In this document: positions 1-5,452 of the stretch, in pieces
How the letters are laid out: each line of letters opens with the position of its first letter
Position numbering within the stretch: the stretch's first letter is position 1
Assembly: GCA_963714645.1 (NCBI GenBank)
Contig: CAVQQX010000144.1
Span: 1-6,362 of the forward strand
DNA from: RPQJ01 sp963714645
GTDB lineage: Bacteria > Pseudomonadota > Gammaproteobacteria > Steroidobacterales > Steroidobacteraceae
Length of the DNA: 6,362 bases
Direction of reading: 5' to 3'
Position numbers and translations under genes: made by a program
Notes under the pieces: model-generated
What the model was told of the DNA's origin: nothing
The model's database searches: none
The model's input: the letters and a program-made list of their open reading frames with translations, nothing else

Positions 1-31
1 TTTTAGATGAAGGTATACTTATACCCCTCAT

Positions 32-78
32 TTTTAGAATAACAGGTTCGAACGTGCCAAACAAGGTTTATTCTAAAA
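32..78. repeat. 11-bp perfect inverted repeat with palindromic loop
   Basis: TTTTAGAATAA at 32-42 is the exact reverse complement of TTATTCTAAAA at 68-78. The 25-base space between them contains the 8-base palindrome GTTCGAAC at 46-53. The arms are AT-rich, so a hairpin would be weak and there is no GC-rich stem followed by a U-run. A two-arm protein binding site is as plausible as a terminator. The function is unknown. Confidence 0.5.
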
Positions 79-140
79 TCAATTGATAAATTTAGCCTGT
101 TTAGTAACCTTATTTAAAACAGTTTTTCCTTATTTTAGAT

Positions 141-144
141 AGGA
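141..144 (+). promoter_or_regulatory. Shine-Dalgarno site for the partial plus-strand ORF
   Basis: AGGA lies 5 bases before the ATG at 150. It supports reading the AT-rich end as the start of a plus-strand gene, rather than as the tail of the minus-strand DUF2069 frame that covers the same bases. Confidence 0.45.
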
Positions 145-149
145 TTAGT

Positions 150-366
150 ATGGCTCACGTTCGCATGAACCCGGCGTTAAGCGCTTTTACCGTCCACCTG
201 CTGGCAAAGTTAACCACTTGTGCCAAATTTAGCTTTATTATTGGTTCCAAGATGGCCTTCTTTGCACCGGCAGCAATACTTTTGCCTCTTGCCGGGGCCT
301 TCGGAGGAGTTGCGGGCAGTTTGGGTATGTTGGGAATGGGATTACTGGTTCGAAGCTTGTTTTTTG
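150..366 (+). CDS. N-terminal fragment of an unrecognised hydrophobic protein, cut at the composition junction
   Basis: I do not recognise this gene with confidence. About 72 residues can be read before the junction, starting at an ATG with a good ribosome binding site. The fragment has Lys20, Lys26 and Lys35 around a first hydrophobic stretch (residues 23-33). A long small-residue, Gly/Ala/Leu-rich hydrophobic segment follows (about residues 36-71, including PLAGAFGGVAGSLG). This suggests an integral membrane protein with transporter-like helices. After about 365 the frame stays open to 1829, but the residues become Arg/Ala/Gly-rich shadow sequence antisense to DUF2069 and wrbA, so the real gene is broken there. 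GC is roughly 48%, unlike its neighbours. A low-GC source such as a Dependentiae-type bacterium is only a hunch from the residue pattern. The competing reading is that these bases encode the C-terminal tail of the minus-strand DUF2069 protein, which looks less natural. Confidence 0.35.
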
Positions 367-736
367 GTTGCCGGCCGCGGGTCAGGCGCAGCAGCGCGAC
401 CAGCGCCGCGCCGGCGGCAAACGCGAGCACCAGAATGCCGCACGCCACCCAGCGCATGGCGGGGTTTGCGACGAGCTCGGTGAAGCCGAAACCGATGTGG
501 GGCGCGAGGCAGAGCGTCGCCCAGGCGAGCGTCCGGCGATCGCCGAGAACGATGCCCCGCGCGGGCAGCGCCAGCGGGACGAGCAGCAGCAGCGTCAGCG
601 CGAGCACGCCCGCGGGCCGCGCCGCATCCCGCCAGATCGCGTGGATCGACGCGAGCACGAGGGCCACCCACAGCGCAACGACGATGCGTCGCGCGACGGA
701 TACGCCGCGTGCGGCAGGCGCCGTCCGTTCAACCAT
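155..736 (-). CDS. DUF2069 family membrane protein with an aberrant C-terminal tail
   Basis: This is a predicted inner-membrane protein of the DUF2069 family, whose function is unknown. Four hydrophobic segments are visible at about residues 16-34, 43-60, 69-90 and 93-115. Typical features are an Ile-His-Ala-Ile-Trp loop after helix 1 and the segment APHIGFGFTELVANP (residues 78-92). The ATG at 736 overlaps the end of wrbA by 8 bases, so the two are probably one operon and translationally coupled. The same pairing with wrbA occurs in other gammaproteobacteria such as pseudomonads. The family is usually about 110-135 residues, and the recognisable part here ends near residue 122. The remaining 70 residues (positions 155 to about 365) come from the AT-rich segment and are rich in Pro, Lys and Ala. 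They are probably not part of the native protein. The true stop codon is likely lost at the junction. Confidence 0.75.
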   Translation of the reverse strand: MVERTAPAARGVSVARRIVVALWVALVLASIHAIWRDAARPAGVLALTLLLLVPLALPARGIVLGDRRTLAWATLCLAPHIGFGFTELVANPAMRWVACGILVLAFAAGAALVALLRLTRGRQPKNKLRTSNPIPNIPKLPATPPKAPARGKSIAAGAKKAILEPIIKLNLAQVVNFASRWTVKALNAGFMRT

Positions 737-1343
737 CCCGCAGCGACTTCGTCGCGACGGCGACCTCGGCGAGGCGACGACCGAGCAGCTGCGCGAGCTC
801 GCGCTCGTCGTCGCTCAGCCTCGACGTCGGCGCGCCTTGTGGGGCGAGGTGTGTCGCGCCGTACGGGGAGCCGCCGGTGCGCGTCCGGTGCAGTGCCGGT
901 GCCGTGAAGGGAATCCCGACGATGTACATGCCGTGGTGCAACAACGGCAGCATCATCGAGAGCAGCGTCGATTCCTGGCCGCCGTGCATCGACGAAGTGG
1001 ACGTGAACACGGCAGCGGGCTTGCGATCGAGCGTGCCGTTGAGCCACAGCGACCCCGTGCCGTCGAGGAAGTGCTTGAGCGGCGCCGCCATGTTGCCGAA
1101 TCGGGTGGGGCTGCCGAGCGCCACGCCGTCGCACTGTACGAGGTCGTCGTGCGAAGCGTAGGGCGGCCCCGACTCGGGAACGGGCGGGTCCGACGCAGCC
1201 GTGGTGGTCGGCGCCACGGGCGGAACGGTACGCAACCGCGCGGCTACGCCGGCGACCGATTCGATGCCGCGCGCGACGTGGCGCGCGAGCTCCGCAGTGG
1301 CACCGTGCCGGGAATAGTAGATGACGAGGACTTCGACGCGCAT
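729..1343 (-). CDS. wrbA: NAD(P)H:quinone oxidoreductase, WrbA type
   Basis: This is a flavodoxin-like FMN enzyme of 204 residues that reduces quinones by two electrons using NAD(P)H. It is cytosolic, and in known members tetrameric, and protects against redox cycling. The N-terminal beta strand (VLVIYYS) leads into the FMN phosphate loop SRHGAT at residues 11-16. The conserved flavin segment GSPTRFGNMAAPLKHFLD lies at 77-94. STSSMHGGQES (115-125) and GSPYGATH (158-165) complete the family signature. Length matches the usual 195-205. The ATG at 1343 is chosen because the first strand begins straight after it; the ribosome binding site is poor. DUF2069 follows with an 8-base overlap. The gene diverges from the DUF4398 lipoprotein across a 147-base gap. 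Confidence 0.93.
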   Translation of the reverse strand: MRVEVLVIYYSRHGATAELARHVARGIESVAGVAARLRTVPPVAPTTTAASDPPVPESGPPYASHDDLVQCDGVALGSPTRFGNMAAPLKHFLDGTGSLWLNGTLDRKPAAVFTSTSSMHGGQESTLLSMMLPLLHHGMYIVGIPFTAPALHRTRTGGSPYGATHLAPQGAPTSRLSDDERELAQLLGRRLAEVAVATKSLRDG

Positions 1344-1415
1344 CGACGGCGTACCACGCTGACTGCGACGACCGGGCGGAACGTGGCCGCTGTTCGTTGC
1401 GCGCGGCGCGCGCGG

Positions 1416-1444
1416 ATTCTAGGGCGGCGAGCCTTGACGGTACA
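1416..1444 (-). promoter_or_regulatory. Possible wrbA promoter
   Basis: On the minus strand TAGAAT (1416-1421, 5 of 6 matches to the -10 consensus) is preceded, 17 bases upstream, by TGTACC (1439-1444, 3 of 6 at the -35). It would give a leader of about 65 bases to the wrbA ATG. It physically overlaps the -35 region of the opposing promoter. The -35 match is weak. Confidence 0.3.
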
Positions 1445-1462
1445 GGGTGCGCTTGTTACGGT
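1434..1462 (+). promoter_or_regulatory. Sigma-70-like promoter for the lipoprotein-acyP pair
   Basis: TTGACG (1434-1439) and TACGGT (1457-1462) are separated by exactly 17 bases, and TG at 1454-1455 gives an extended -10. Transcription would begin near 1469, about 20 bases before the GTG start at 1491. The -35 is 5 of 6; the -10 itself is only 3 of 6, which the TG extension may offset. Confidence 0.5.
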
Positions 1463-1490
1463 CGGTCGAACCGTGTCCCCGGTACCTCCC

Positions 1491-1829
1491 GTGCAGCGCT
1501 CACTGCGACGCCCGACCTCGTTCGTCCTGCGGCGGCTGCTGCTGTTCTGTGTCGCCGGCCTGATCGCGGCATGCGTCGGTGCGCCGGTGCAGGAGATGAG
1601 CAATGCCCGGCAGGCGGTGCGTGCCGCCGAGCGTGCCGGTGCTGCCAAACAGGCGCCCGAACTGCTCGCCGAGGCGAAACAAGCGCTCAAGGACGCGGTG
1701 GGTCACCTCCGCCTGGGCGAATATCGCATTGCACGCACCGAGGCCGAGACTGCTCGCGCCAAGGCGGTCGAGGCGCGCCGCGGGGCGGAACTCGCGAACA
1801 ACCCGTCTCCCGCCCCCAGCGAGCCTTGA
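1491..1829 (+). CDS. Small DUF4398-type lipoprotein
   Basis: This is a predicted lipoprotein of about 112 residues with a DUF4398-like helical domain. The function is unknown. A basic N-terminus (Arg5, Arg6, Arg7, Arg14, Arg15) and a hydrophobic stretch lead to the lipobox LIAAC, with Cys28 as the lipidation site. The residue after it is Val rather than Asp, which favours the outer membrane. The mature part carries the family pattern: EMSNARQAVRAAERAGA at 35-51, two further Ala-rich helices, and the motif LRLGEYRIARTEAETA at 73-88. A coiled-coil-like hairpin is likely. The C-terminus ends in a Pro/Ser tail. The GTG at 1491 is chosen because it gives a normal signal-peptide length; GTG at 1473 would add six residues. 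Neither has a clear ribosome binding site. Its stop overlaps the TTG start of the acylphosphatase. Confidence 0.8.
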   Translation: MQRSLRRPTSFVLRRLLLFCVAGLIAACVGAPVQEMSNARQAVRAAERAGAAKQAPELLAEAKQALKDAVGHLRLGEYRIARTEAETARAKAVEARRGAELANNPSPAPSEP

Positions 1830-2104
1830 TCGCCCGTCGCTGCGTCGTTGGCGGACGCGTGCAGGGCGTGTTCTATCGAGCGAGCGCCCGCCAGCGTGCT
1901 GAAGCCCTGGGCGTCACCGGGTACGCACGCAACCTCCCCGACGGCCGCGTCGAAGTCCTGGCGTGTGGTCCCGAGGATGCGGTCGATGCGCTCTGTCGCT
2001 GGTTGTGGCAGGGCTCGCCGGCGTCGCAGGTCCTTGCGGTGACGGTCGAGCCACTGCCGGACGGGCAGCCCGATCCCTGGCCCACCCAGTTCCGCACCGC
2101 GTGA
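1826..2104 (+). CDS. acyP: Acylphosphatase
   Basis: This is a small cytosolic enzyme that hydrolyses acyl phosphates such as carbamoyl phosphate and 1,3-bisphosphoglycerate. It has 92 residues, which is the normal size. The phosphate-binding loop GGRVQGVFYR (residues 9-18) carries the catalytic Arg18. The second signature GYARNLPDGRVEV (32-44) carries the catalytic Asn36. The more common residues after the loop are Gly-Phe-Arg; here they are Phe-Tyr-Arg, a mild variation. The frame is open far upstream, but the conserved fold starts only a few residues before the loop. The best start is therefore the TTG at 1826, which shares bases with the lipoprotein's TGA (TTGA). This suggests translation by reinitiation. 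The gene converges on the transglycosylase with only 13 bases between the two stops, and I see no terminator there. Confidence 0.92.
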   Translation: MIARRCVVGGRVQGVFYRASARQRAEALGVTGYARNLPDGRVEVLACGPEDAVDALCRWLWQGSPASQVLAVTVEPLPDGQPDPWPTQFRTA

Positions 2105-2117
2105 CACGGCGCGCGTC

Positions 2118-2699
2118 TCAGCGCTCCACACGCCAGCGCGACACGAAACGATCGAGGACCAGGTCCGAGTAGGCCGGCCGCCCGAGGCTGCCGTTGTAGC
2201 GCTGCAGCGCGCGCTGGTAGTCGCCGCGTTCCTTGCGCAGGTAATACCCGAGGATCGTGGTGCCCATGCGCACGTTGTCGGGGATCCGCACCAGCTGGTC
2301 GTTGGTCATCCCGAGCTGCGCGGGCCAGAACTGCATGACCTGCATCAAACCGATCGCTCCGGCCGATGAAACGGCGAAGCGGTCGAAGCGGCTCTCGACG
2401 TCCATCACGGCGAGCACGAGCTCCGGCGGGATGTCGACGCGACGCGCCTCGCAATGCACGTTGTGCAGGATCTGCTCCCGTTGCTCCGCGTCGCGCACGA
2501 ACCGGGAGAGGCGGGGCTCCATCGTCGCGAACCACACCGCGCGTTCGTACTTGTCGTCGAAGCAGCGCGACGGCTCGATCACGGCTGCGATCACGCTGCG
2601 CAACTCGGGATCCATCTGACGGTCGGCGTAAGCGGGCAGCGACAGCACCCCGCCGCACGCGAGTGCGAGCCACGGCCACCTCTCGAGCAGACGTTTCAT
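2118..2699 (-). CDS. Lytic transglycosylase, SLT domain
   Basis: This is a periplasmic peptidoglycan lyase that cleaves the MurNAc-GlcNAc bond and leaves 1,6-anhydroMurNAc. It has 193 residues. A signal peptide (Lys2, Arg3, Arg7, a Leu/Ala core, and AYA just before Asp26) indicates Sec export with signal peptidase I cleavage; there is no lipobox. The SLT domain runs from about residue 88: IPPELVLAVMDVESRFD with catalytic Glu102, then the GLMQVM motif at 117-122, and the substrate-groove segment LQRYNGSLGRP at 165-175. Cys46 and Cys83 could form a disulfide in the periplasm. The ATG at 2699 is chosen over the longer open frame because it starts the signal peptide; GGAG lies upstream at longer than ideal spacing. 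The gene begins 49 bases after proS ends on the same strand, so cotranscription is likely. The exact transglycosylase subfamily was not determined. Confidence 0.9.
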   Translation of the reverse strand: MKRLLERWPWLALACGGVLSLPAYADRQMDPELRSVIAAVIEPSRCFDDKYERAVWFATMEPRLSRFVRDAEQREQILHNVHCEARRVDIPPELVLAVMDVESRFDRFAVSSAGAIGLMQVMQFWPAQLGMTNDQLVRIPDNVRMGTTILGYYLRKERGDYQRALQRYNGSLGRPAYSDLVLDRFVSRWRVER

Positions 2700-2748
2700 C
2701 ACCTGACGCGTTTCTCCGACGGATCCGCCGCGCGCGCCGCTGCCGAGG

Positions 2749-4464
2749 TCACGCGCGCGCCGCGAGGCATCCCCGCAGGAATTCGACGGCCGCCGCCACC
2801 GGCACGTCCTCGCCGCGACCGTCGCGCCGGCGCTTGTATTCCAGCACGCCACGTTCGAGCCCCTTGTCGCCGACCACGATGCGATGGGGGATGCCGATCA
2901 ACTCGTCGTCGGCGAACTTGACCCCCGGCCGCGCGTCGCGATCGTCGAACAGCACCTCGACGCCTGCGCTCGTGAGTTCCTGGTACAGGCGTTCGGCGGC
3001 TTCCTTCACGCGCGGCGACTTCTGCAGGTTGATCGGCACGAGCGAGACCTGGAACGGCGCGATCGGTTCGGGCCAGACGATGCCCCGTTCATCGTGGTTC
3101 TGTTCGATCGCCGCCGCCACGACGCGCGTCACACCGATGCCGTAGCAACCCATGTGCATCACGACGGACTTCCCCTGCTCGTCGAGCACGGTCGCGCCCA
3201 TTGCCTCGCTGTACTTGCAGCCCAGCTGGAAAATGTGACCGACTTCGATGCCGCGGGCGATCTTGAGCCGGCCCTTGCCCGTGGGGCTGGGATCGCCGGC
3301 CACGACGTTGCGCAGGTCGGCCACCGTGGCCTCGGGCAGATCGCGCCCCCAGTTGACGCCGGTGAGGTGCGCGTCGCGCTCGTTGGCGCCGCAGACGAAA
3401 TCGGCCAGCTGCGCCGCGGCTCGATCCACGTACACCGGGCAGCGGAGGCCGACGGGACCCAGGTAGCCGGCCTCGGCACCGGTGACTGCCTCGATCTGTG
3501 CCGGTGCCGCCATGCGCAGCGGGTTGGCGACGCCTGCGAGTTTCTGCGCCTTGACGGCGTTCAGCTCGTGGTCGCCGCGGATGACCAGCGCGACGGCCTG
3601 GCCCCCCGCGGCCTCGACCAGCAAGGTCTTGACGCAGCGCTCGGCGCCGACACCGAGCAACCGGGCCAGCGCCTCGATGGTTTTCGTGTCGGGCGTCGCC
3701 ACCTTCTGCAGCGGCGCCGTCGCGGGGCCGCGCGGGTCGGCGGGGGCCAGCGCTTCGGCCATCTCGAGGTTCGCCGCGTAGTCGTCGGCGTCGGAGAACA
3801 CGATCGCGTCCTCGCCCGAGTCCGCCAGCACGTGGAACTCCTGGGACGCGCTGCCGCCGATGCTGCCCGTGTCCGCCCGCACCGCGCGGAATCTGAGTTC
3901 CAGGCGCTCGAAGATCCGCGAGTAGGCGCGATACATGGCCTGATAGCCTTCTTCGAGCGAGGCGGCGTCCAGGTGGAACGAGTAAGCATCCTTCATCGTG
4001 AATTCGCGTGCCCGCATCACGCCGAAGCGCGGACGGATCTCGTCGCGGAACTTGGTCTGGATCTGGTAGAAGTTCACCGGGAGCTGCCGGTAGCTCCTGA
4101 GCTCGCGCCGCGCGATGTCGGTGATCACTTCCTCGTGCGTCGGGCCGTAACAGAACAAGCGCTCGTTGCGGTCGGTGATCCGGAGCAGTTCCGGGCCGAA
4201 CTGGTCCCAGCGGCCGGACTCGATCCACAGCTCGGACGGCTGCATCGTCGGCATCAGCACCTCGTGCGCGCCGGCGCGGTCCATCTCCTCGCGGACGATC
4301 CGCTCCACCTTGCGCAGCACGCGCAGGCCGAGCGGCAGCCACGTGTACATGCCGGCCGCGAGGCGTCGCACCAGGCCCGCGCGGAGCATGAGCTGGTGGC
4401 TCACGACCTCGGCATCGGCGGGCACGTCGCGCAGGGTCGAAATGGGCAGGGTCGAGAGTCGCAT
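2749..4464 (-). CDS. proS: Prolyl-tRNA synthetase, bacterial type with editing domain
   Basis: This is a cytosolic class IIa enzyme charging tRNA-Pro with proline. It has 571 residues, almost the same as E. coli ProS. Motif 1 lies around residues 45-76, ending VLMPTMQP. Motif 2 lies at 136-162, with FRDEIRPRFGVMRAREF. The editing (INS) domain spans about 225-405 and includes Lys279 in CVKTLLV, which coincides with the E. coli residue studied for Ala-tRNA-Pro hydrolysis, and GDHELNAVK at 297-305. Motif 3 is GIGVTRVVAAAIEQN (442-456). The anticodon-binding domain runs from 470 to the end, with FDDRDARPGVKFADDELIG at 506-524. The ATG at 4464 gives the canonical MRLS start; the 55 in-frame codons upstream are Arg/Thr repeats read from a DNA hexamer tract and are not coding. 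The ribosome binding site is weak (GGA, 7 bases away). Divergent from pssA. Confidence 0.97.
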   Translation of the reverse strand: MRLSTLPISTLRDVPADAEVVSHQLMLRAGLVRRLAAGMYTWLPLGLRVLRKVERIVREEMDRAGAHEVLMPTMQPSELWIESGRWDQFGPELLRITDRNERLFCYGPTHEEVITDIARRELRSYRQLPVNFYQIQTKFRDEIRPRFGVMRAREFTMKDAYSFHLDAASLEEGYQAMYRAYSRIFERLELRFRAVRADTGSIGGSASQEFHVLADSGEDAIVFSDADDYAANLEMAEALAPADPRGPATAPLQKVATPDTKTIEALARLLGVGAERCVKTLLVEAAGGQAVALVIRGDHELNAVKAQKLAGVANPLRMAAPAQIEAVTGAEAGYLGPVGLRCPVYVDRAAAQLADFVCGANERDAHLTGVNWGRDLPEATVADLRNVVAGDPSPTGKGRLKIARGIEVGHIFQLGCKYSEAMGATVLDEQGKSVVMHMGCYGIGVTRVVAAAIEQNHDERGIVWPEPIAPFQVSLVPINLQKSPRVKEAAERLYQELTSAGVEVLFDDRDARPGVKFADDELIGIPHRIVVGDKGLERGVLEYKRRRDGRGEDVPVAAAVEFLRGCLAARA

Positions 4465-4528
4465 GTCGCGTCCGGGGCCGGTAAAAAAGCGCGCGTATGG
4501 TAGCAGAGCGCGCACTGGCGCCCGCGGC

Positions 4529-4564
4529 GGTCGCGGTCGCGTGCGCGTGCGCGTGCGCGTGCGT
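4529..4564. repeat. Hexamer tandem repeat, alternating purine-pyrimidine tract
   Basis: Two GGTCGC units (4529-4540) are followed by four GTGCGC-type units (4541-4564, the last ending in T). From 4538 to 4564 the bases alternate strictly between pyrimidine and purine for 27 positions, the pattern most able to adopt left-handed Z-DNA under negative supercoiling. It sits between the divergent proS and pssA genes and its last base touches the -35 box of the pssA promoter. Confidence 0.8.
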
Positions 4565-4592
4565 TGTGCCGCGCGCCGCGCGTACCTATCAT
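4564..4592 (+). promoter_or_regulatory. Likely pssA promoter
   Basis: TTGTGC (4564-4569, 3 of 6 at the -35) and TATCAT (4587-4592, 5 of 6 at the -10) are exactly 17 bases apart. The predicted start near 4599 leaves a leader of about 28 bases, containing the AGGTGG ribosome binding site at 4614-4619. Confidence 0.5.
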
Positions 4593-4613
4593 GGTCGCGC
4601 CTCGACCCTTGCC

Positions 4614-4619
4614 AGGTGG
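4614..4619 (+). promoter_or_regulatory. pssA ribosome binding site
   Basis: AGGTGG is 8 bases before the ATG at 4628. It decides the start: the frame is open far upstream, and this is the ATG with a proper site next to the conserved N-terminus. Confidence 0.7.
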
Positions 4620-4627
4620 CACCCGAC

Positions 4628-5449
4628 ATGACGATGCCTGCCCCCGGGACCGGCGTGACGCCTCCGCTGCGTCAGCGCAGTCGCGGTGTCTATCTGCTGC
4701 CGAACCTGTTCACGACCGCGGTCATGTTCTCGGGGTTCTACGCGATCGTGGCCGCGACCGACGGTAATTTCGACCGTGCCGGCATCGCGGTCTTCATCGC
4801 GATGGTCTGCGACGGTCTCGACGGCCGGATCGCTCGCTGGACCCACACCCAGAGCGAGTTCGGCAAGGAGTTCGACTCGCTCTCGGACATGGTCGCGTTC
4901 GGGATCGCGCCGGCCGTCGTCGCCTATTCGTGGGGCGTCGCGCGCATCGCCGAGTACGGCGCGGTCTGGTATCGGCTCGGCTGGCTCGTCACGTTCTTCT
5001 ATGCCGCCTGTGCCGGGATCCGGCTCGCCCGCTTCAACTCGCGCGCCGACACTGCCGACAAACGCTATTTCGAGGGATTGCCGAGTCCGTCGGGCGCAGC
5101 GCTGCTCGCAGGTTTCGTCTGGATGCTCGCCGACCTGCAACGCGAGGGGCTGCGGGCACTCGTTCTCGCGTTCGCGGTCGCGCTGATTTCCGGCAGCCTG
5201 ATGGTGAGCCGCTTCCTCTACCTGAGCGGGAAGGACCTCGACCCGAAGATGCGCATCCCGGTCGCGTTCATGGTGCTCGTGCCGCTCGGTTTCGTGCTGG
5301 TCGGCTCGAGTCCGCCGGAAATGCTGTTCGGCCTGTTCGCCGCGTACGCGAGTTCCGGTCCGCTCATCTGGACCTGGCGCCGCCTGCGGCGTGGGCCGCG
5401 CGGCACCCCTGCGACCCGTCCGCCGGAATCTCCAGACGGGGAAGGGTGA
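4628..5449 (+). CDS. pssA: CDP-diacylglycerol--serine O-phosphatidyltransferase
   Basis: This is an integral inner-membrane enzyme joining serine to CDP-diacylglycerol to form phosphatidylserine, the precursor of phosphatidylethanolamine. It has 273 residues. The CDP-alcohol phosphatidyltransferase motif D-x2-D-G-x2-A-R-x8-G-x3-D-x3-D is complete: Asp62, Asp65, Gly66, Ala69, Arg70, Gly79, Asp83 and Asp87. A cluster of hydrophobic helices follows (about 27-44, 52-62, 88-103, 117-131, 156-170, 176-198, 210-227, 231-249). The segments IRLARFN (131-137) and FEGLPSPSGA (148-157) are characteristic of the type II serine enzyme. It is unrelated to the phospholipase-D-like PssA of E. coli. The C-terminal 24 residues are Arg/Pro-rich and probably cytosolic. 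The downstream uracil-DNA glycosylase starts 3 bases after the stop, so the genes form an operon. Confidence 0.93.
   Translation: MTMPAPGTGVTPPLRQRSRGVYLLPNLFTTAVMFSGFYAIVAATDGNFDRAGIAVFIAMVCDGLDGRIARWTHTQSEFGKEFDSLSDMVAFGIAPAVVAYSWGVARIAEYGAVWYRLGWLVTFFYAACAGIRLARFNSRADTADKRYFEGLPSPSGAALLAGFVWMLADLQREGLRALVLAFAVALISGSLMVSRFLYLSGKDLDPKMRIPVAFMVLVPLGFVLVGSSPPEMLFGLFAAYASSGPLIWTWRRLRRGPRGTPATRPPESPDGEG
5441..5446 (+). promoter_or_regulatory. Ribosome binding site for the uracil-DNA glycosylase
   Basis: GAAGGG lies 6 bases before the ATG at 5453, inside the last codons of pssA. It fixes the start of the glycosylase gene. Confidence 0.65.
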
Positions 5450-5452
5450 CGC

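Larger units (their letters stand above)
1..149. other. AT-rich non-coding leader, foreign in composition
   Basis: This stretch is about 29% GC over its first 120 bases, against a very GC-rich composition after about 370. I see no gene in it on either strand. It holds an 11-bp inverted repeat with an 8-bp palindrome in its loop (32-78), a small 5-bp hairpin (12-16 pairing with 21-25), and two copies of TTTTAGAT at 1-8 and 133-140. It ends in a ribosome binding site just before a plus-strand ATG at 150. It looks like the upstream region of that gene, from a genome much lower in GC than the rest of the window. No promoter with good spacing could be assigned: TTGATA at 83-88 has no matching -10 box 16-18 bases on. 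Confidence 0.55.

Noticed and set aside
45..60. A T-loop-like GGTTCGAA, suggesting a tRNA 3' end
   Set aside because: There is no acceptor or anticodon stem around it, and the downstream bases do not pair as a T stem would. It is better explained as the palindrome GTTCGAAC.
366..1490. Continuation of the plus-strand frame that begins at 150, as one 559-residue protein
   Set aside because: It is antisense to DUF2069 and wrbA, and its residues are low-complexity Arg/Ala/Ser. Only its two ends look real, as separate genes.
2105..2117. A shared bidirectional terminator between the converging acyP and transglycosylase genes
   Set aside because: Only 13 bases separate the stops, and there is no GC-rich hairpin with a T-run on either strand.
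4497..4502. A minus-strand TACCAT as the proS -10 box
   Set aside because: No acceptable -35 element lies 16-18 bases upstream, so the proS promoter was left unassigned.
2884..4503. A 539-codon open frame on the plus strand, antisense to proS
   Set aside because: It mirrors proS almost entirely. High third-position GC removes stop codons from the opposite strand, and the translation is Arg/Asp/Val-rich with no domain pattern.
4465..4629. An N-terminal extension of ProS with Arg-Thr repeats
   Set aside because: These codons simply read the hexamer DNA repeat. The canonical ProS N-terminus begins at 4464, and the promoter and ribosome binding site of pssA lie in this stretch.
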